Below are positions 48,456 to 61,500 of a DNA stretch of 64,000 nt, in pieces. The DNA is from Vicugna pacos (Eukaryota > Chordata > Mammalia > Artiodactyla > Camelidae). Where the stretch lies: positions 1,116,001 to 1,180,000 of the forward strand of contig NW_027328743.1 of assembly GCF_048564905.1 (NCBI RefSeq). The letters run 5' to 3'. How positions within the stretch are numbered: the stretch's first letter is position 1; every line of letters starts with the position of its first letter. Made by a program: the position numbers and the translations under genes. The notes beneath the pieces are model-generated. The model made no database searches. It saw only the letters and a program-made list of their open reading frames with translations, and was not told where the DNA came from.

Positions 48456-50318
48456 TTTCTGGTATTCTGCGTGTGGTGAAGTTCCTCAAACTGACAGCAG
48501 CACCTGAATTCCATTAGTATCCCTTAGCTTCTTTTCCCTGAGTGTTCTTTGAGGCCAGGCCATGAGGGAAAGCTGGGGGTTGGGCTTGGAGGCCACGTAG
48601 CATGAGTGCCCCCTGATTCATTGAGGAATTACTTAGAGGACTTCTCCCTAAAGGGAACACCTTTTCCTGCATTCATCTGGGTGCAGTGGGGCTGCACATC
48701 TCTCCCACACCTAAGAATGTGTTCTGGAATTCTGAGTGCAGGGAAGTTCCTCCAACTGACAGCAGCGCCTGGGTTCTAATTGAATCCCTTTGCTTGTCTT
48801 CCCTGATGGAAAGCCTAGGCGGGAGTGCGGGGGAAAGTGTGGTTTGGGCTCCAAAACCAAGTATTGGCGATGACCTCTCTATGGTTTGTGGAGGTGTTTA
48901 AACTACATCCCTAACCTGGGAACACCTGTGCCCCCATAAAGATCCGTGGAGTCTGTTTCCACACCTCCAGCACACACACGAACACTTGCACAGTTATCCT
49001 GAGATTGGGCAGCCTCCTCCAACTGAGTGCAGGGCCTTGGTTCTTATAAAATCGCTTAACTTGTCTACTCTGTTTGGTTGCCTGATACGGAGTGCTGGGG
49101 AAAGCGTGGGTTGGGCTCTAAATCCAAGTATTAGCGAGTGCTTCTCCATGGGATTTGGAGGTTATTAACCAAAAGCCCACAACATGGGAATACCTGTGCT
49201 CCTTGAAAAAAGCGTGGACTCTGTATCCCCACCACCAGAACACACATGAAGAAGTTTTCTGCTATCCTGAGTGTGGGCTGGCAATTTCAGGTGACAGAAG
49301 CGGCTGGGTTCTAATAGAATCCCTTAGCGTGTAATCCCTGAGTGTTTCCCTAGGACTGACTCTGAGAGAAACCTGGGGGTTGGGCTTTGAGGCCAAATAG
49401 TAGCGAGTGTCCCCGATAGAGTGAGGAAGTGTTTAGATGAATTCTCCATAAAGGGAAACACCTGAGCACCCATTCATCTGCGTGGAGTGGGGCTTCAAAT
49501 CTCCCCACCACACAAGGTTGGGTTCCAGTATCCTGAGGGTGGGGTAGTTCCTCCAACTGACATCAGCGTCTTGGTTTGAATAGAATCCCTTTGCGTGTCT
49601 TCCCTGATGGTTTGCCTAGGCCAGTGTGTGGTTGAAAGTGGGATTTGGGATCTAAAACTAAGTATTAGCGTGTGCCTCTCCATGGGTAGTGGAGATGTTT
49701 AAACTACAACCCACAACTTGGGAATTACTGTGACCCCTGAAAAATGCGTGTGCTATGTTTCCCCACGTCCAGCACACACAGGAAGAAGTGTTCTGGGGTT
49801 CTGAGAGTGGGGAGGTTCCTCCAACAGACAGCAGCACCTGGGTTGTAATAGAATCCCTTAGCTTGACTTCCCTAAGTGTTTTCCTAGGCCTAGCAGTAAG
49901 CGATGGTGGGGGATGGGCTCTAAAGCCAAGTATTAGCGAGTGCACCTCTGTGGGTAGTGGAGGGTTTTAAACTACTTCCCCAACCTTGGAACACCTGTGC
50001 CCCATAAAGATGCGTGGAATCTGTTTCCCCACCTCCAGCACACACACGGAGACGTGCTCAGGTATCCTGATTGTGGGGAGGCTCCTCCAAATGACAGCAG
50101 CGCCTGGGTTCTAAAAGAATCCCTTAGCTTGTCTTCCCTGATGGCATGCCTAGGCTGGAGAGTGGGGGAAAGTGGGGGTTGGGCTCTAAACCAAGTATAA
50201 GCGAGAGCCTATCAATGGGATGTGTGTTTTTAACCTACAACCCACAACCATGGAATAAATGTGCCCCCTGAAAGATGCTTTGACTGTTTCCCTATATCCA
50301 CCACACACACGAAGATGT
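48456..50318. repeat. HOR unit U27 (1863 bp)
   Basis: 1-bp deletion in m1 (CGTAGCATGAGTG). From m3 on it matches U29 at 3728 bp (GAGATTGGGC, GAGTGCAGGGCC, TTAGCGTGTAATC). Its G-quadruplex motif is interrupted (AAAGCGTGGG), unlike that of U29. Confidence 0.97.
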
Positions 50319-52182
50319 GTTCTGTTATTCTGCGTGTCGGGAAGTTCCTCAAACTGATAGCAGCACCTGAATTCCATTAGTATCCCTTAGCTTCTTTTCC
50401 CTGAGTGTTCTTTTAGGCCAGGCCATGAGGGAAAGCTGGGGGTTGGGCTTGGAGGCCACGTAGCAGTGAGTGCCCCCTGATTCATTGAGGAAGTACTTAG
50501 AGGACTTCTCCCTAAAGGGAACACCTTTTCCTCCATTCATCTGGGTGCAGTGGGGCTGCACATCTCTCCCACACCTAAGAATGTGTTCTGGAATTCTGAG
50601 TGCAGGGAAGTTCCTCCAACTGACAGCAGCGCCTGGGTTCTAATTGAATCCCTTTGCTTGTCTTCCCTGATGGAAAGCCTAGGCGGGAGTGCGGGGGAAA
50701 GTGTGGTTTGGGCTCCAAAACCAAGTATTTGCGATGACCTCTCTATGGTTTGTGGAGGTGTTTAAGCTACATCCCTAACCTGGGAACACCTGTGCCCCCA
50801 TAAAGATCCGTGGAGTCTGTTTCCACACCTCCAGCACACACACGAACACTTGCACAGTTATCCTGAGAGTGGGCAGCCTCCTCCAACTGAGAGCAGGGCC
50901 TTGATTCTTATAAAATCGCTAAACTTGTCTACTCTGTTTGGTTGCCTGATACGGAGTGCTGGGGAAAGGGTGGGTTGGGCTCTAAATCCAAGTATTAGCG
51001 AGTGCTTCTCCATGGGATTTGGAGGTTATTAACCAAAAGCCCACAACATGGGAATACCTGTGCTCCTTGAAAAAAGCGTGGACTCTGTATCCCCACCACC
51101 AGAACACACATGAAGAAGTTTTCTGCTATCCTGAGTGTGGGCTGGCAATTTCAGGTGACAGAAGCGGCTGGGTTCTAATAGAATCCCTTAGCTTGTAATC
51201 CCTGAGTGTTTCCCTAGGACTGACTCTGAGAGAAACCTGGGGGTTGGGCTTTGAGGCCAAATAGTAGCGAGTGTCCCCGATGGACTGAGGAAGTATTTAG
51301 ATGAATTCTCCATAAAGGGAAACACCTGAGCACCCATTCATCTGCGTGGAGTGGGGCTTCAAATCTCCCCACCACACAAGGTTGGGTTCCAGTATCCTGA
51401 GGCTGGGGTAGTTCCTCCAACTGACATCAGCGTCTTGGTTTGAAGAGAATCCCTTTGCTTGTCTTCCCTGATGGTTTGCCTAGGCCAGTGTGTGGTTGAA
51501 AGTGGGATTTGGGATCTAAAACTAAGTATTAGCGTGTGCCTCTCCATGGGTAGTGGAGATGTTTAAACTACAACCCACAACTTGGGAATTACTGTGACCC
51601 CTGAAAAATGCATGTGCTATGTTTCCCCACGTCCAGCACACACAGGAAGAAGTGTTCTGGGGTTCTGAGAGTGGGGAGGTTCCTCCAACAGACAGCAGCA
51701 CCTGGGTTGTAATAGAATCCCTTAGCTTGACTTCCCTAAGTGTTTTCCCAGGCCTAGCAGGAAGCGATGGTGGGGGATGGGCTCTAAAGCCAAGTATTAG
51801 CGAGTGAATCTCTGTGGGTAGTGGAGGGTTTTAAACTACTTCCCCAACGTTGGAACACCTGTGCCCCATAAAGATGCGTGGAATCTGTTTCCCCACCTCC
51901 AGCACACACACGGAGACGTGCTCAGGTATCCTGATTGTGGGGAGGCTCCTCCAAATGACAGTAGCGCCTGGGTTCTAAAAGAATCCCTTAGCTTGTCTTC
52001 CCTAATGGCATGCCTAGGCTGGAGAGTGGGGGAAAGTGGGGGTTGGGCTCTAAACCAAGTATAAGCGAGAGCCTATCCATGGGATGGGGGTTTTTATCCT
52101 ACAACCCACAACCATGGAATAAATGTGCCCCCTGAAAGATGCTTTGACTGTTTCCCTACATCCAGCACACACACGAATATGT
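50319..52182. repeat. HOR unit U28 (1864 bp)
   Basis: Matches U30 at 3728 bp throughout (CTGTTATTCTGCGTGTCGGG, GTTTAAGCTAC, CGCTAAACTTG, GAGTGAATCTC), apart from a few private changes in U28 such as CCTTGATTC and CCTGAGGCTGG. Confidence 0.97.
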
Positions 52183-54046
52183 TTTCTGGTATTCTGAGTG
52201 TGGGGAAGTTCCTCAAACTGACAGCAGTACCTGGATTCCATTAGTATCCCTTAGCTTCTGTTCCCTGAGTGTTCTCTTAGACCAGGTCATGAGGGAAAGC
52301 TGGGGGTTGGGCTTGGAGGCCACGTAGCAGTGAGTGCCCCCTGATCCATTGAGGAAGTACTTAGAGGACTTCTCCCTAAACGGAACACCTTTTACTCCAT
52401 TCATCTGGGTGCAGTGGGGCTGCACATCTCTCCCACAGCTTAGAATGTGTTCTGGAATTCTGAGTGCAGGGAAGTTCCTCCAACTGATAGCAGTGCCTGG
52501 GTTCTAATTGAATCCCTTTGCTTGTCTTCCCTGATGGAAAGCCTAGGCGGGAGTACGTGGGAAAGTGTGGTTTGGGCTCCAAAACCAAGTATTGGCGATG
52601 ACCTCTCTATGGTTTGTGGAGGTGTTTAAACTACATCCCTAACCTGGGAACACCTGTGCCCCCATAAAGATCCGTGGAGTCTGTTTCCACACCTCCAGCA
52701 CACACACGAACACTTGCACAGTTATCCTGAGATTGGGCAGCCTCCTCCAACTGAGTGCAGGGCCTTGGTTCTTATAAAATCGCTTAACTTGTCTACTCTG
52801 TTTGGTTGCCTGATACGGAGTGCTGGGGAAAGGGTGGGTTGGGCTCTAAATCCAAGTATTAGCGAGTGCTTCTCCATGGGATTTGGAGGTTATTAACCAA
52901 AAGCCCACAACATGGGAATACCTGTGCTCCTTGAAAAAAGCGTGGACTCTGTATCCCCACCACCAGAACACACATGAAGAAGTTTTCTGCTATCCTGAGT
53001 GTGGGCTGGCAATTTCAGGTGACAGAAGCGGCTGGGTTCTAATAGAATCCCTTAGCGTGTAATCCCTGAGTGTTTCCCTAGGACTGACTCTGAGAGAAAC
53101 CTGGGGGTTGGGCTTTGAGGCCAAATAGTAGCGAGTGTCCCCGATAGAGTGAGGAAGTGTTTAGATGAATTCTCCATAAAGGGAAACACCTGAGCACCCA
53201 TTCATCTGCGTGGAGTGGGGCTTCAAATCTCCCCACCACACAAGGTTGGGTTCCAGTATCCTGAGGGTGGGGTAGTTCCTCCAACTGACATCAGCGTCTT
53301 GGTTTGAATAGAATCCCTTTGCGTGTCTTCCCTGATGGTTTGCCTAGGCCAGTGTGTGGTTGAAAGTGGGATTTGGGATCTAAAACTAAGTATTAGCGTG
53401 TGCCTCTCCATGGGTAGTGGAGATGTTTAAACTACAACCCACAACTTGGGAATTACTGTGACCCCTGAAAAATGCGTGTGCTATGTTTCCCCACGTCCAG
53501 CACACACAGGAAGAAGTGTTCTGGGGTTCTGAGAGTGGGGAGGTTCCTCCAACAGACAGCAGCACCTGGGTTGTAATAGAATCCCTTAGCTTGACTTCCC
53601 TAAGTGTTTTCCTAGGCCTAGCAGTAAGCGATGGTGGGGGATGGGCTCTAAAGCCAAGTATTAGCGAGTGCACCTCTGTGGGTAGTGGAGGGTTTTAAAC
53701 TACTTCCCCAACCTTGGAACACCTGTGCCCCATAAAGATGCGTGGAATCTGTTTCCCCACCTCCAGCACACACACGGAGACGTGCTCAGGAATCCTGATT
53801 GTGGGGAGGCTCCTCCAAATGACAGCAGCGCCTGGGTTCTAAAAGAATCCCTTAGCTTGTCTTCCCTGATGGCATGCCTAGGCTGGAGAGTGGGGGAAAG
53901 TGGGGGTTGGGCTCTAAACCAAGTATAAGCGAGAGCCTATCAATGGGATGTGTGTTTTTAACCTACAACCCACAACCATGGAATAAATGTGCCCCCTGAA
54001 AGATGCTTTGACTGTTTCCCTATATCCACCACACACACGAAGATGT
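52183..54046. repeat. HOR unit U29 (1864 bp)
   Basis: m1-m2 match U31 (GAATATGTTTTC, GAGTACGTGGGAAAG). m3-m7 match U27. Confidence 0.97.
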
Positions 54047-55910
54047 GTTCTGTTATTCTGCGTGTCGGGAAGTTCCTCAAACTGATAGCAGCACCTGAAT
54101 TCCATTAGTATCCCTTAGCTTCTTTTCCCTGAGTGTTCTTTTAGGCCAGGCCATGAGGGAAAGCTGGGGGTTGGGCTTGGAGGCCACGTAGCAGTGAGTG
54201 CCCCCTGATTCATTGAGGAAGTACTTAGAGGACTTCTCCCTAAAGGGAACACCTTTTCCTCCATTCATCTGGGTGCAGTGGGGCTGCACATCTCTCCCAC
54301 ACCTAAGAATGTGTTCTGGAATTCTGAGTGCAGGGAAGTTCCTCCAACTGACAGCAGCGCCTGGGTTCTAATTGAATCCCTTTGCTTGTCTTCCCTGATG
54401 GAAAGCCTAGGCGGGAGTGCGGGGGAAAGTGTGGTTTGGGCTCCAAAACCAAGTATTTGCGATGACCTCTCTATGGTTTGTGGAGGTGTTTAAGCTACAT
54501 CCCTAACCTGGGAACACCTGTGCCCCCATAAAGATCCGTGGAGTCTGTTTCCACACCTCCAGCACACACACGAACACTTGCACAGTTATCCTGAGAGTGG
54601 GCAGCCTCCTCCAACTGAGAGCAGGGCCTTGGTTCTTATAAAATCGCTAAACTTGTCTACTCTGTTTGGTTGCCTGATACGGAGTGCTGGGGAAAGGGTG
54701 GGTTGGGCTCTAAATCCAAGTATTAGCGAGTGCTTCTCCATGGGATTTGGAGGTTATTAACCAAAAGCCCACAACATGGGAATACCTGTGCTCCTTGAAA
54801 AAAGCGTGGACTCTGTATCCCCACCACCAGAACACACATGAAGAAGTTTTCTGCTATCCTGAGTGTGGGCTGGCAATTTCAGGTGACAGAAGCGGCTGGG
54901 TTCTAATAGAATCCCTTAGCTTGTAATCCCTGAGTGTTTCCCTAGGACTGACTCTGAGAGAAACCTGGGGGTTGGGCTTTGAGGCCAAATAGTAGCGAGT
55001 GTCCCCGATGGACTGAGGAAGTATTTAGATGAATTCTCCATAAAGGGAAACACCTGAGCACCCATTCATCTGCGTGGAGTGGGGCTTCAAATCTCCCCAC
55101 CACACAAGGTTGGGTTCCAGTATCCTGAGGGTGGGGTAGTTCCTCCAACTGACATCAGCGTCTTGGTTTGAATAGAATCCCTTTGCTTGTCTTCCCTGAT
55201 GGTTTGCCTAGGCCAGTGTGTGGTTGAAAGTGGGATTTGGGATCTAAAACTAAGTATTAGCGTGTGCCTCTCCATGGGTAGTGGAGATGTTTAAACTACA
55301 ACCCACAACTTGGGAATTACTGTGACCCCTGAAAAATGCATGTGCTATGTTTCCCCACGTCCAGCACACACAGGAAGAAGTGTTCTGGGGTTCTGAGAGT
55401 GGGGAGGTTCCTCCAACAGACAGCAGCACCTGGGTTGTAATAGAATCCCTTAGCTTGACTTCCCTAAGTGTTTTCCTAGGCCTAGCAGTAAGCGATGGTG
55501 GGGGATGGGCTCTAAAGCCAAGTATTAGCGAGTGAATCTCTGTGGGTAGTGGAGGGTTTTAAACTACTTCCCCAACGTTGGAACACCTGTGCCCCATAAA
55601 GATGCGTGGAATCTGTTTCCCCACCTCCAGCACACACACGGAGACGTGCTCAGGTATCCTGATAGTGGGGAGGCTCCTCCAAATGACAGTAGCGCCTGGG
55701 TTCTAAAAGAATCCCTTAGCTTGTCTTCCCTAATGGCATGCCTAGGCTGGAGAGTGGGGGAAAGTGGGGGTTGGGCTCTAAACCAAGTATAAGCGAGAGC
55801 CTATCCATGGGATGGGGGTTTTTATCCTACAACCCACAACCATGGAATAAATGTGCCCCCTGAAAGATGCTTTGACTGTTTCCCTACATCCAGCACACAC
55901 ACGAATATGT
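54047..55910. repeat. HOR unit U30 (1864 bp)
   Basis: Near-copy of U28; the m7 start differs (CCTGATAGTGGGG). Confidence 0.97.
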
Positions 55911-57773
55911 TTTCTGGTATTCTGAGTGTGGGGAAGTTCCTCAAACTGACAGCAGTACCTGGATTCCATTAGTATCCCTTAGCTTCTGTTCCCTGAGTGT
56001 TCCCTTAGACCAGGTCATGAGGGAAAGCTGGGGGTTGGGCTTGGAGGCCACGTAGCAGTGAGTGCCCCCTGATCCATTGAGGAAGTACTTAGAGGACTTC
56101 TCCCTAAACGGAACACCTTTTACTCCATTCATCTGGGTGCAGTGGGGCTGCACATCTCTCCCACAGCTTAGAATGTGTTCTGGAATTCTGAGTGCAGGGA
56201 AGTTCCTCCAACTGATAGCAGTGCCTGGGTTCTAATTGAATCCCTTTGCTTGTCTTCCCTGATGGAAAGCCTAGGCGGGAGTACGTGGGAAAGTGTGGTT
56301 TGGGCTCCAAATCAAGTATTGGCGATGACCTCTCTATGGTTTGTGGAGGTGTTTAAACTACATCCCTAACCTGGGAACACCTGTGCCCCCATAAAGATCC
56401 GTGGAGTCTGTTTCCACACCTCCAGCACACACACGAACACTTGCACAGTTATCCTGAGAGTGGGCAGCCTCCTCCAACTGAGAGCAGGGTCTTGGTTCTT
56501 ATAAAATCGCTTAACTTGTCTACCCTGTTTGGTTGCCTGATACGGAGTGCTGGGGAAAGGGTGGGTTGGGCTCTAAATCCAAGTATTAGCGAGTGCTTCT
56601 CCATGGGATTTGGAGGTTATTAACCAAAAGCCCACAACATGGGAATACCTGTGCTCCTTGAAAAAAGCGTGGACTCTGTATCCCCACCACCAGAACACAC
56701 ATGAAGAAGTTTTCTGCTATCCTGAGTGTGGGCTGGCAATTTCAGGTGACAGAAGCGGCTGGGTTCTAATAGAATCCCTTAGCTTGTAATCCCTGAGTGT
56801 TTCCCTAGGACTGACTCTGAGAGAAACCTGGGGGTTGGGCTTTGAGGCCAAATAGTAGCGAGTGTCCCCGATGGACTGAGGAAGTATTTAGATGAATTCT
56901 CCATAAAGGGAAACACCTGAGCACCCATTCATCTGCGTGGAGTGGGGCTTCAAATCTCCCCACCACACAAGGTTGGGTTCCAGTATCCTGAGGGTGGGGT
57001 AGTTCCTCCAACTGACATCAGCGTCTTGGTTTGAAGAGAATCCCTTTGCTTGTATTCCCTGATGGTTTGCCTAGGCCAGTGTGTGGTTGAAAGTGGGATT
57101 TGGGATCTAAAACTAAGTATTAGCGTGTGCCTCTCCATGGGTAGTGGAGATGTTTAAACTACAACCCACAACTTGGGAATTACTGTGACCCCTGAAAAAT
57201 GCGTGTGCTATGTTTCCCCACGTCCAGCACACACAGGAAGAAGTGTTCTGGGGTTCTGAGTGTGGGGAGGTTCCTCCAACAGACAGCAGCACCTGGGTTG
57301 TAATAGAATCCCTTAGCTTGACTTCCCTAAGTGTTTTCCTAGGCCTAGCAGTAAGCGATGGTGGGGGATGGGCTCTAAAGCCGAGTATTAGCGAGTGCAT
57401 CTCTGTGGGTAGTGGAGGGTTTTAAACTACTTCCCCAACCTTGGAACACCTGTGCCCCATAAAGATGCGTGGAATCTGTTTCCCCACCTCCAGCACACAC
57501 ACGGAGACGTGCTCAGGTATCCTGATTGTGGGGAGGCTCCTCCAAATGACAGCAGCGCCTGGGTTCTAAAAGAATCCCTTAGCTTGTTTTCCCTGATGGC
57601 ATGCCTAGGCTGGAGAGTGGGGGAAAGTGGGGTTTGGGCTCTAAACCAAGTATAAGCGAGAGCCTATCCATGGTATGTGGGTTTTTAACCTACAACCCAC
57701 AACCATGGAATAAATGTGCCCCCTGAAAAATGCTTTGACTATTTCCCTACATCCAGCAAACACACGTAGATGT
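55911..57773. repeat. HOR unit U31 (1863 bp)
   Basis: Near-copy of U29 in m1-m2, with an additional 1-bp deletion in m2 (CTCCAAATCAAG). From m3 on it returns to the common type. Confidence 0.97.
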
Positions 57774-59637
57774 GTTCTGTTATTCTGAGTGTGGGGAAGT
57801 TCCTCAAACTGACAGCAGCACCTGGATTCCATTAGTATCCCTTAGCTTCTGTTCCCTGAGTGTTCTCTTAGCCCAGGACATGAGGGAAAGCTGAGGGTTG
57901 GGCTTGGAGGCCACGTAGCAGTGAGTGCCCCCTGATCCATTGAGGAAGTACTTAGAGGACTTCTCCCTAAACGGAACACCTTTTCCTGCATTCATCTGGG
58001 TGCAGTGGGGCTGCACATCTCTCCCACACCTAAGAATGTGTTCTGGAATTCTGAGTGCAGGGAAGTTCCTCCAACTGACAGCAGCGCCTGGGTTCTAATT
58101 GAATTCCTTTGCTTGTCTTCCCTGATGGAAATCCTAGGCGGGAGTGCGGGCGAAAGTCTGGTTTGGGCTCCAAAACCAAGTATTGGCGATGACCTCTCTA
58201 TGGTTTGTGGAGGTGTTTAAACTACATCCCTAACCTGGGAACACCTGTGCCCCCATAAAGATCCGTGGAGTCTGTTTCCACACCTCCAGCACACACACGA
58301 ACACTTGCACAGTTATCCTGAGAGTGGGCAGCCTCCTCCAACTGAGAGCAGGGCCTTGGTTATTATAAAATCGCTTAACTTGTCTACCCTGTTTGTTTGC
58401 CTGATACGGAGTGCTGGGGAAAGGGTGGGTTGGGCTCTAAATCCAAGTATTAGCGAGTGCTTCTCCATGGGATTTGGAGGTTATTAACCAAAAGCCCACA
58501 ACATGGGAATACCTGTGCTCCTTGAATAAAGCGTGGACTCTGTATCCCCACCACCAGAACACACATGAAGAAGTTTTCTGCTATCCTGAGTGTGGGCTGG
58601 CAATTTCAGGTGACAGAAGCGGCTGGGTTCTAATAGAATCCCTTAGCTTGTAATCCCTGAGTGTTTCCCTAGGACTGACTCTGAGAGAAACCTGGGGGTT
58701 GGGCTTTGAGGCCAAATAGTAGCGAGTGTCCCCGATGGACTGAGGAAGTATTTAGATGAATTCTCCATAAAGGGAAACACCTGAGCACCCATTCATCTGC
58801 GTGGAGTGGGGCTTCAAATCTCCCCACCACACAAGGTTGGGTTCCAGTATCCTGAGGGTGGGGTAGTTCCTCCAACTGACATCAGCGTCTTGGTTTGAAT
58901 AGAATCCCTTTGCTTGTCTTCCCTGATGGTTTGCCTAGGCCAGTGTGTGGTTGAAAGTGGGATTTGGGATCTAAAACTAAGTATCAGCGTGTGCCTCTCC
59001 ATGGGTAGTGGAGATGTTTAAACTACAACCCACAACTTGGGAATTACTGTGACCCCTGAAAAATGCGTGTGCTATGTTTCCCCACGTCCAGCACACACAG
59101 GAAGAAGTGTTCTGGGGTTCTGAGAGTGGGGAGGTTCCTCCAACAGACAGCAGCACCTGGGTTGTAATAGAATCCCTTAGCTTGACTTCCCTAAGTGTTT
59201 TCCCAGGCCTAGCAGTAAGCGATGGTGGGGGATGGGCTCTAAAGCCAAGTATTAGCGAGTGAATCTCTGTGGGTAGTGGAGGGTTTTAAACTACTTCCCC
59301 AACCTTGGAACACCTGTGCCCCATAAAGATGCGTGGAATCTGTTTCCCCACCTCCAGCACACACACGGAGACGTGCTCAGGTATCCTGATTGTGGGGAGG
59401 CTCCTCCAAATGACAGCAGCGCCTGGGTTCTAAAAGAATCCCTTAGCTTGTCTTCCCTGATGGCATGGCTAGGCTGGAGAGTGGGGGAAAGTGGGGGTTG
59501 GGCTCTAAACCAAGTATAAGCGAGAGCCTATCCATGGGATGTGGGTTTTTAATCTACAACCCACAACCATGGAATAAATATGCCCCCTGGAAGATGCTTT
59601 GACTGTTTCCCTACATCCAGCACACACACGAAGATGT
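57774..59637. repeat. HOR unit U32 (1864 bp)
   Basis: Private m1-m2 changes (CACACGTAGATG at the preceding boundary, GAATTCCTTTGC, GGAAATCCTAGG). m3 onward matches U34 at 3726 bp (TTATTATAAAATCGC, TTGAATAAAGCG). Confidence 0.97.
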
Positions 59638-61500
59638 GTTCTTGTATTCTGAGTGTGGGATGTTCCTCAAACTGCCAGCAGCACCTGGATTCCATTAGTA
59701 TCCCTTAGCTTCTGTTCCCTGAGTGTTCTTTTAGGCCAGGCCATGAGGGAAAGCTGGGGGTTGGGCTTGGAGGCCACGTAGCAGTGAGTGCGCCCTGATT
59801 CATTGAGGAAGTACTTAGAGGACTTCTCCCTAAAGGGAACACCTTTTCCTGCATTCATCTGGGTGCAGTGGGGCTGCACATCTCTCCCACACCTAAGAAT
59901 GTGTTCTGCAATTCTGAGTGCAGGGAAGTTCCTCCAACTGACAGCAGCGCCTGGGTTCTAATTGAATCCCTTTGCTTGTCTTCCCTGATGGAAAGCCTAG
60001 GCGGGAGTGCGGGGGAAAGTGTGGTTTGGGCTCCAAAACCAAGTATTTGCGATGACCTCTCTATGGTTTGTGGAGGTGTTTAAACTACATCCCTAACCTG
60101 GGAACACCTGTGCCCCCATAAAGATCCGTGGAGTCTGTTTCCACACCTCCAGCACACACACGAACACTTGCACAGTTATCCTGAGAGTGGGCAGCCTCCT
60201 CCAACTGAGAGCAGGGCCTTGGTTCTTATAAAATCGCTTAACTTGTCTACCCTGTTTGTTTGCCTGATACGGAGTGCTGGGGAAAGGGTGGGTTGGGCTC
60301 TAAATCCAAGTATTAGCGAGTGCTTCTCCATGGGATTTGGAGGTTATTAACCAAAAGCCCACAACATGGGAATACCTGTGCTCCTTGAAAAAAGCGTGGA
60401 CTCTGTATCCCCACCACCAGAACACACATGAAGAAGTTTTCTGCTATCCTGAGTGTGGGCTGGCAATTTCAGGTGACAGAAGCGGCTGGGTTCTAATAGA
60501 ATCCCTTAGCTTGTAATCCCTGAGTGTTTCCCTAGGACTGACTCTGAGAGAAACCTGGGGGTTGGGCTTTGAGGCCAAATAGTAGCGAGTGTCCCCGATG
60601 GACTGAGGAAGTATTTAGATGAATTCTCCATAAAGGGAAACACCTGAGCACCCATTCATCTGCGTGGAGTGGGGCTTCAAATCTCCCCACCACACAAGGT
60701 TGGGTTCCAGTATCCTGAGGGTGGGGTAGTTCCTCCAACTGACATCAGCGTCTTGGTTTGAATAGAATCCCTTTGCTTGTCTTCCCTGATGGTTTGCCTA
60801 GGCCAGTGTGTGGTTGAAAGTGGGATTTGGGATCTAAAACTAAGTATTAGCGTGTGCCTCTCCATGGGTAGTGGAGATGTTTAAACTACAACCCACAACT
60901 TGGGAATTACTGTGACCCCTGAAAAATGCGTGTGCTATGTTTCCCCACGTCCAGCACACACAGGAAGAAGTGTTCTGGGGTTCTGAGTGTGGGGAGGTTC
61001 CTCCAACAGACAGCAGCACCTGGGTTGTAATAAAATCCCTTAGCTTGACTTCCCTAAGTGTTTCCCTAAGCCTAGCAGTAAGCAATGGTGGGGGATGGGC
61101 TCTAACACCAAGTATTAGCGAGTGCATCTCTGTGGGTAGTGGAGGGTTTTAAACTACTTCCCCAACCTTGGAACACCTGTGCCCCATAAAGATGCGTGGA
61201 ATCTGTTTCCCCACCTCCAGCACACACACGGAGACGTGCTCAGGTATCCTGATTGTGGGGAGGCTTCTCCAAATGACAGCAGCGACTAGGTTCTAAAAGA
61301 ATCCCTTAGCTTGTCTTCCCTGATGGCATTTCTAGGCTGGAGAGTGGGGGAAAGTGGGGGTTGGGCTCTAAACCAAGTATTAGCGAGAGCCTATCCATGG
61401 GATGTGGGTTTTTAACCTACAACCCACAACCATGGAATAAATGTGCCCCCTGAAAGATGCTTTGACTGTTTCCCTACATCCAGCACACACACGAAGATGT
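59638..61500. repeat. HOR unit U33 (1863 bp)
   Basis: 1-bp deletion in m1 (GTGTGGGATGTTCC). ACTGCCAGCAG and TCTGCAATTCTG are shared with U35. m6-m7 hold a cluster of private changes from about 61,030. Confidence 0.97.

Larger units (their letters stand above)
48986..56441. repeat. Two-unit tandem duplication (3728 bp x 2)
   Basis: About 48,986-52,713 and 52,714-56,441 agree at nearly every variant site: GAGATTGGGC, TTAGCGTGTAATC, GTGCACCTCTG, GTGTCGGG, GTTTAAGC, GAGTGAATCTC, GAATATGTTTTC, GAGTACGTGGG. The few differences include the interrupted quadruplex of U27 and the m2 deletion of U31. The edges are approximate because flanking units are themselves nearly identical. Confidence 0.85.
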
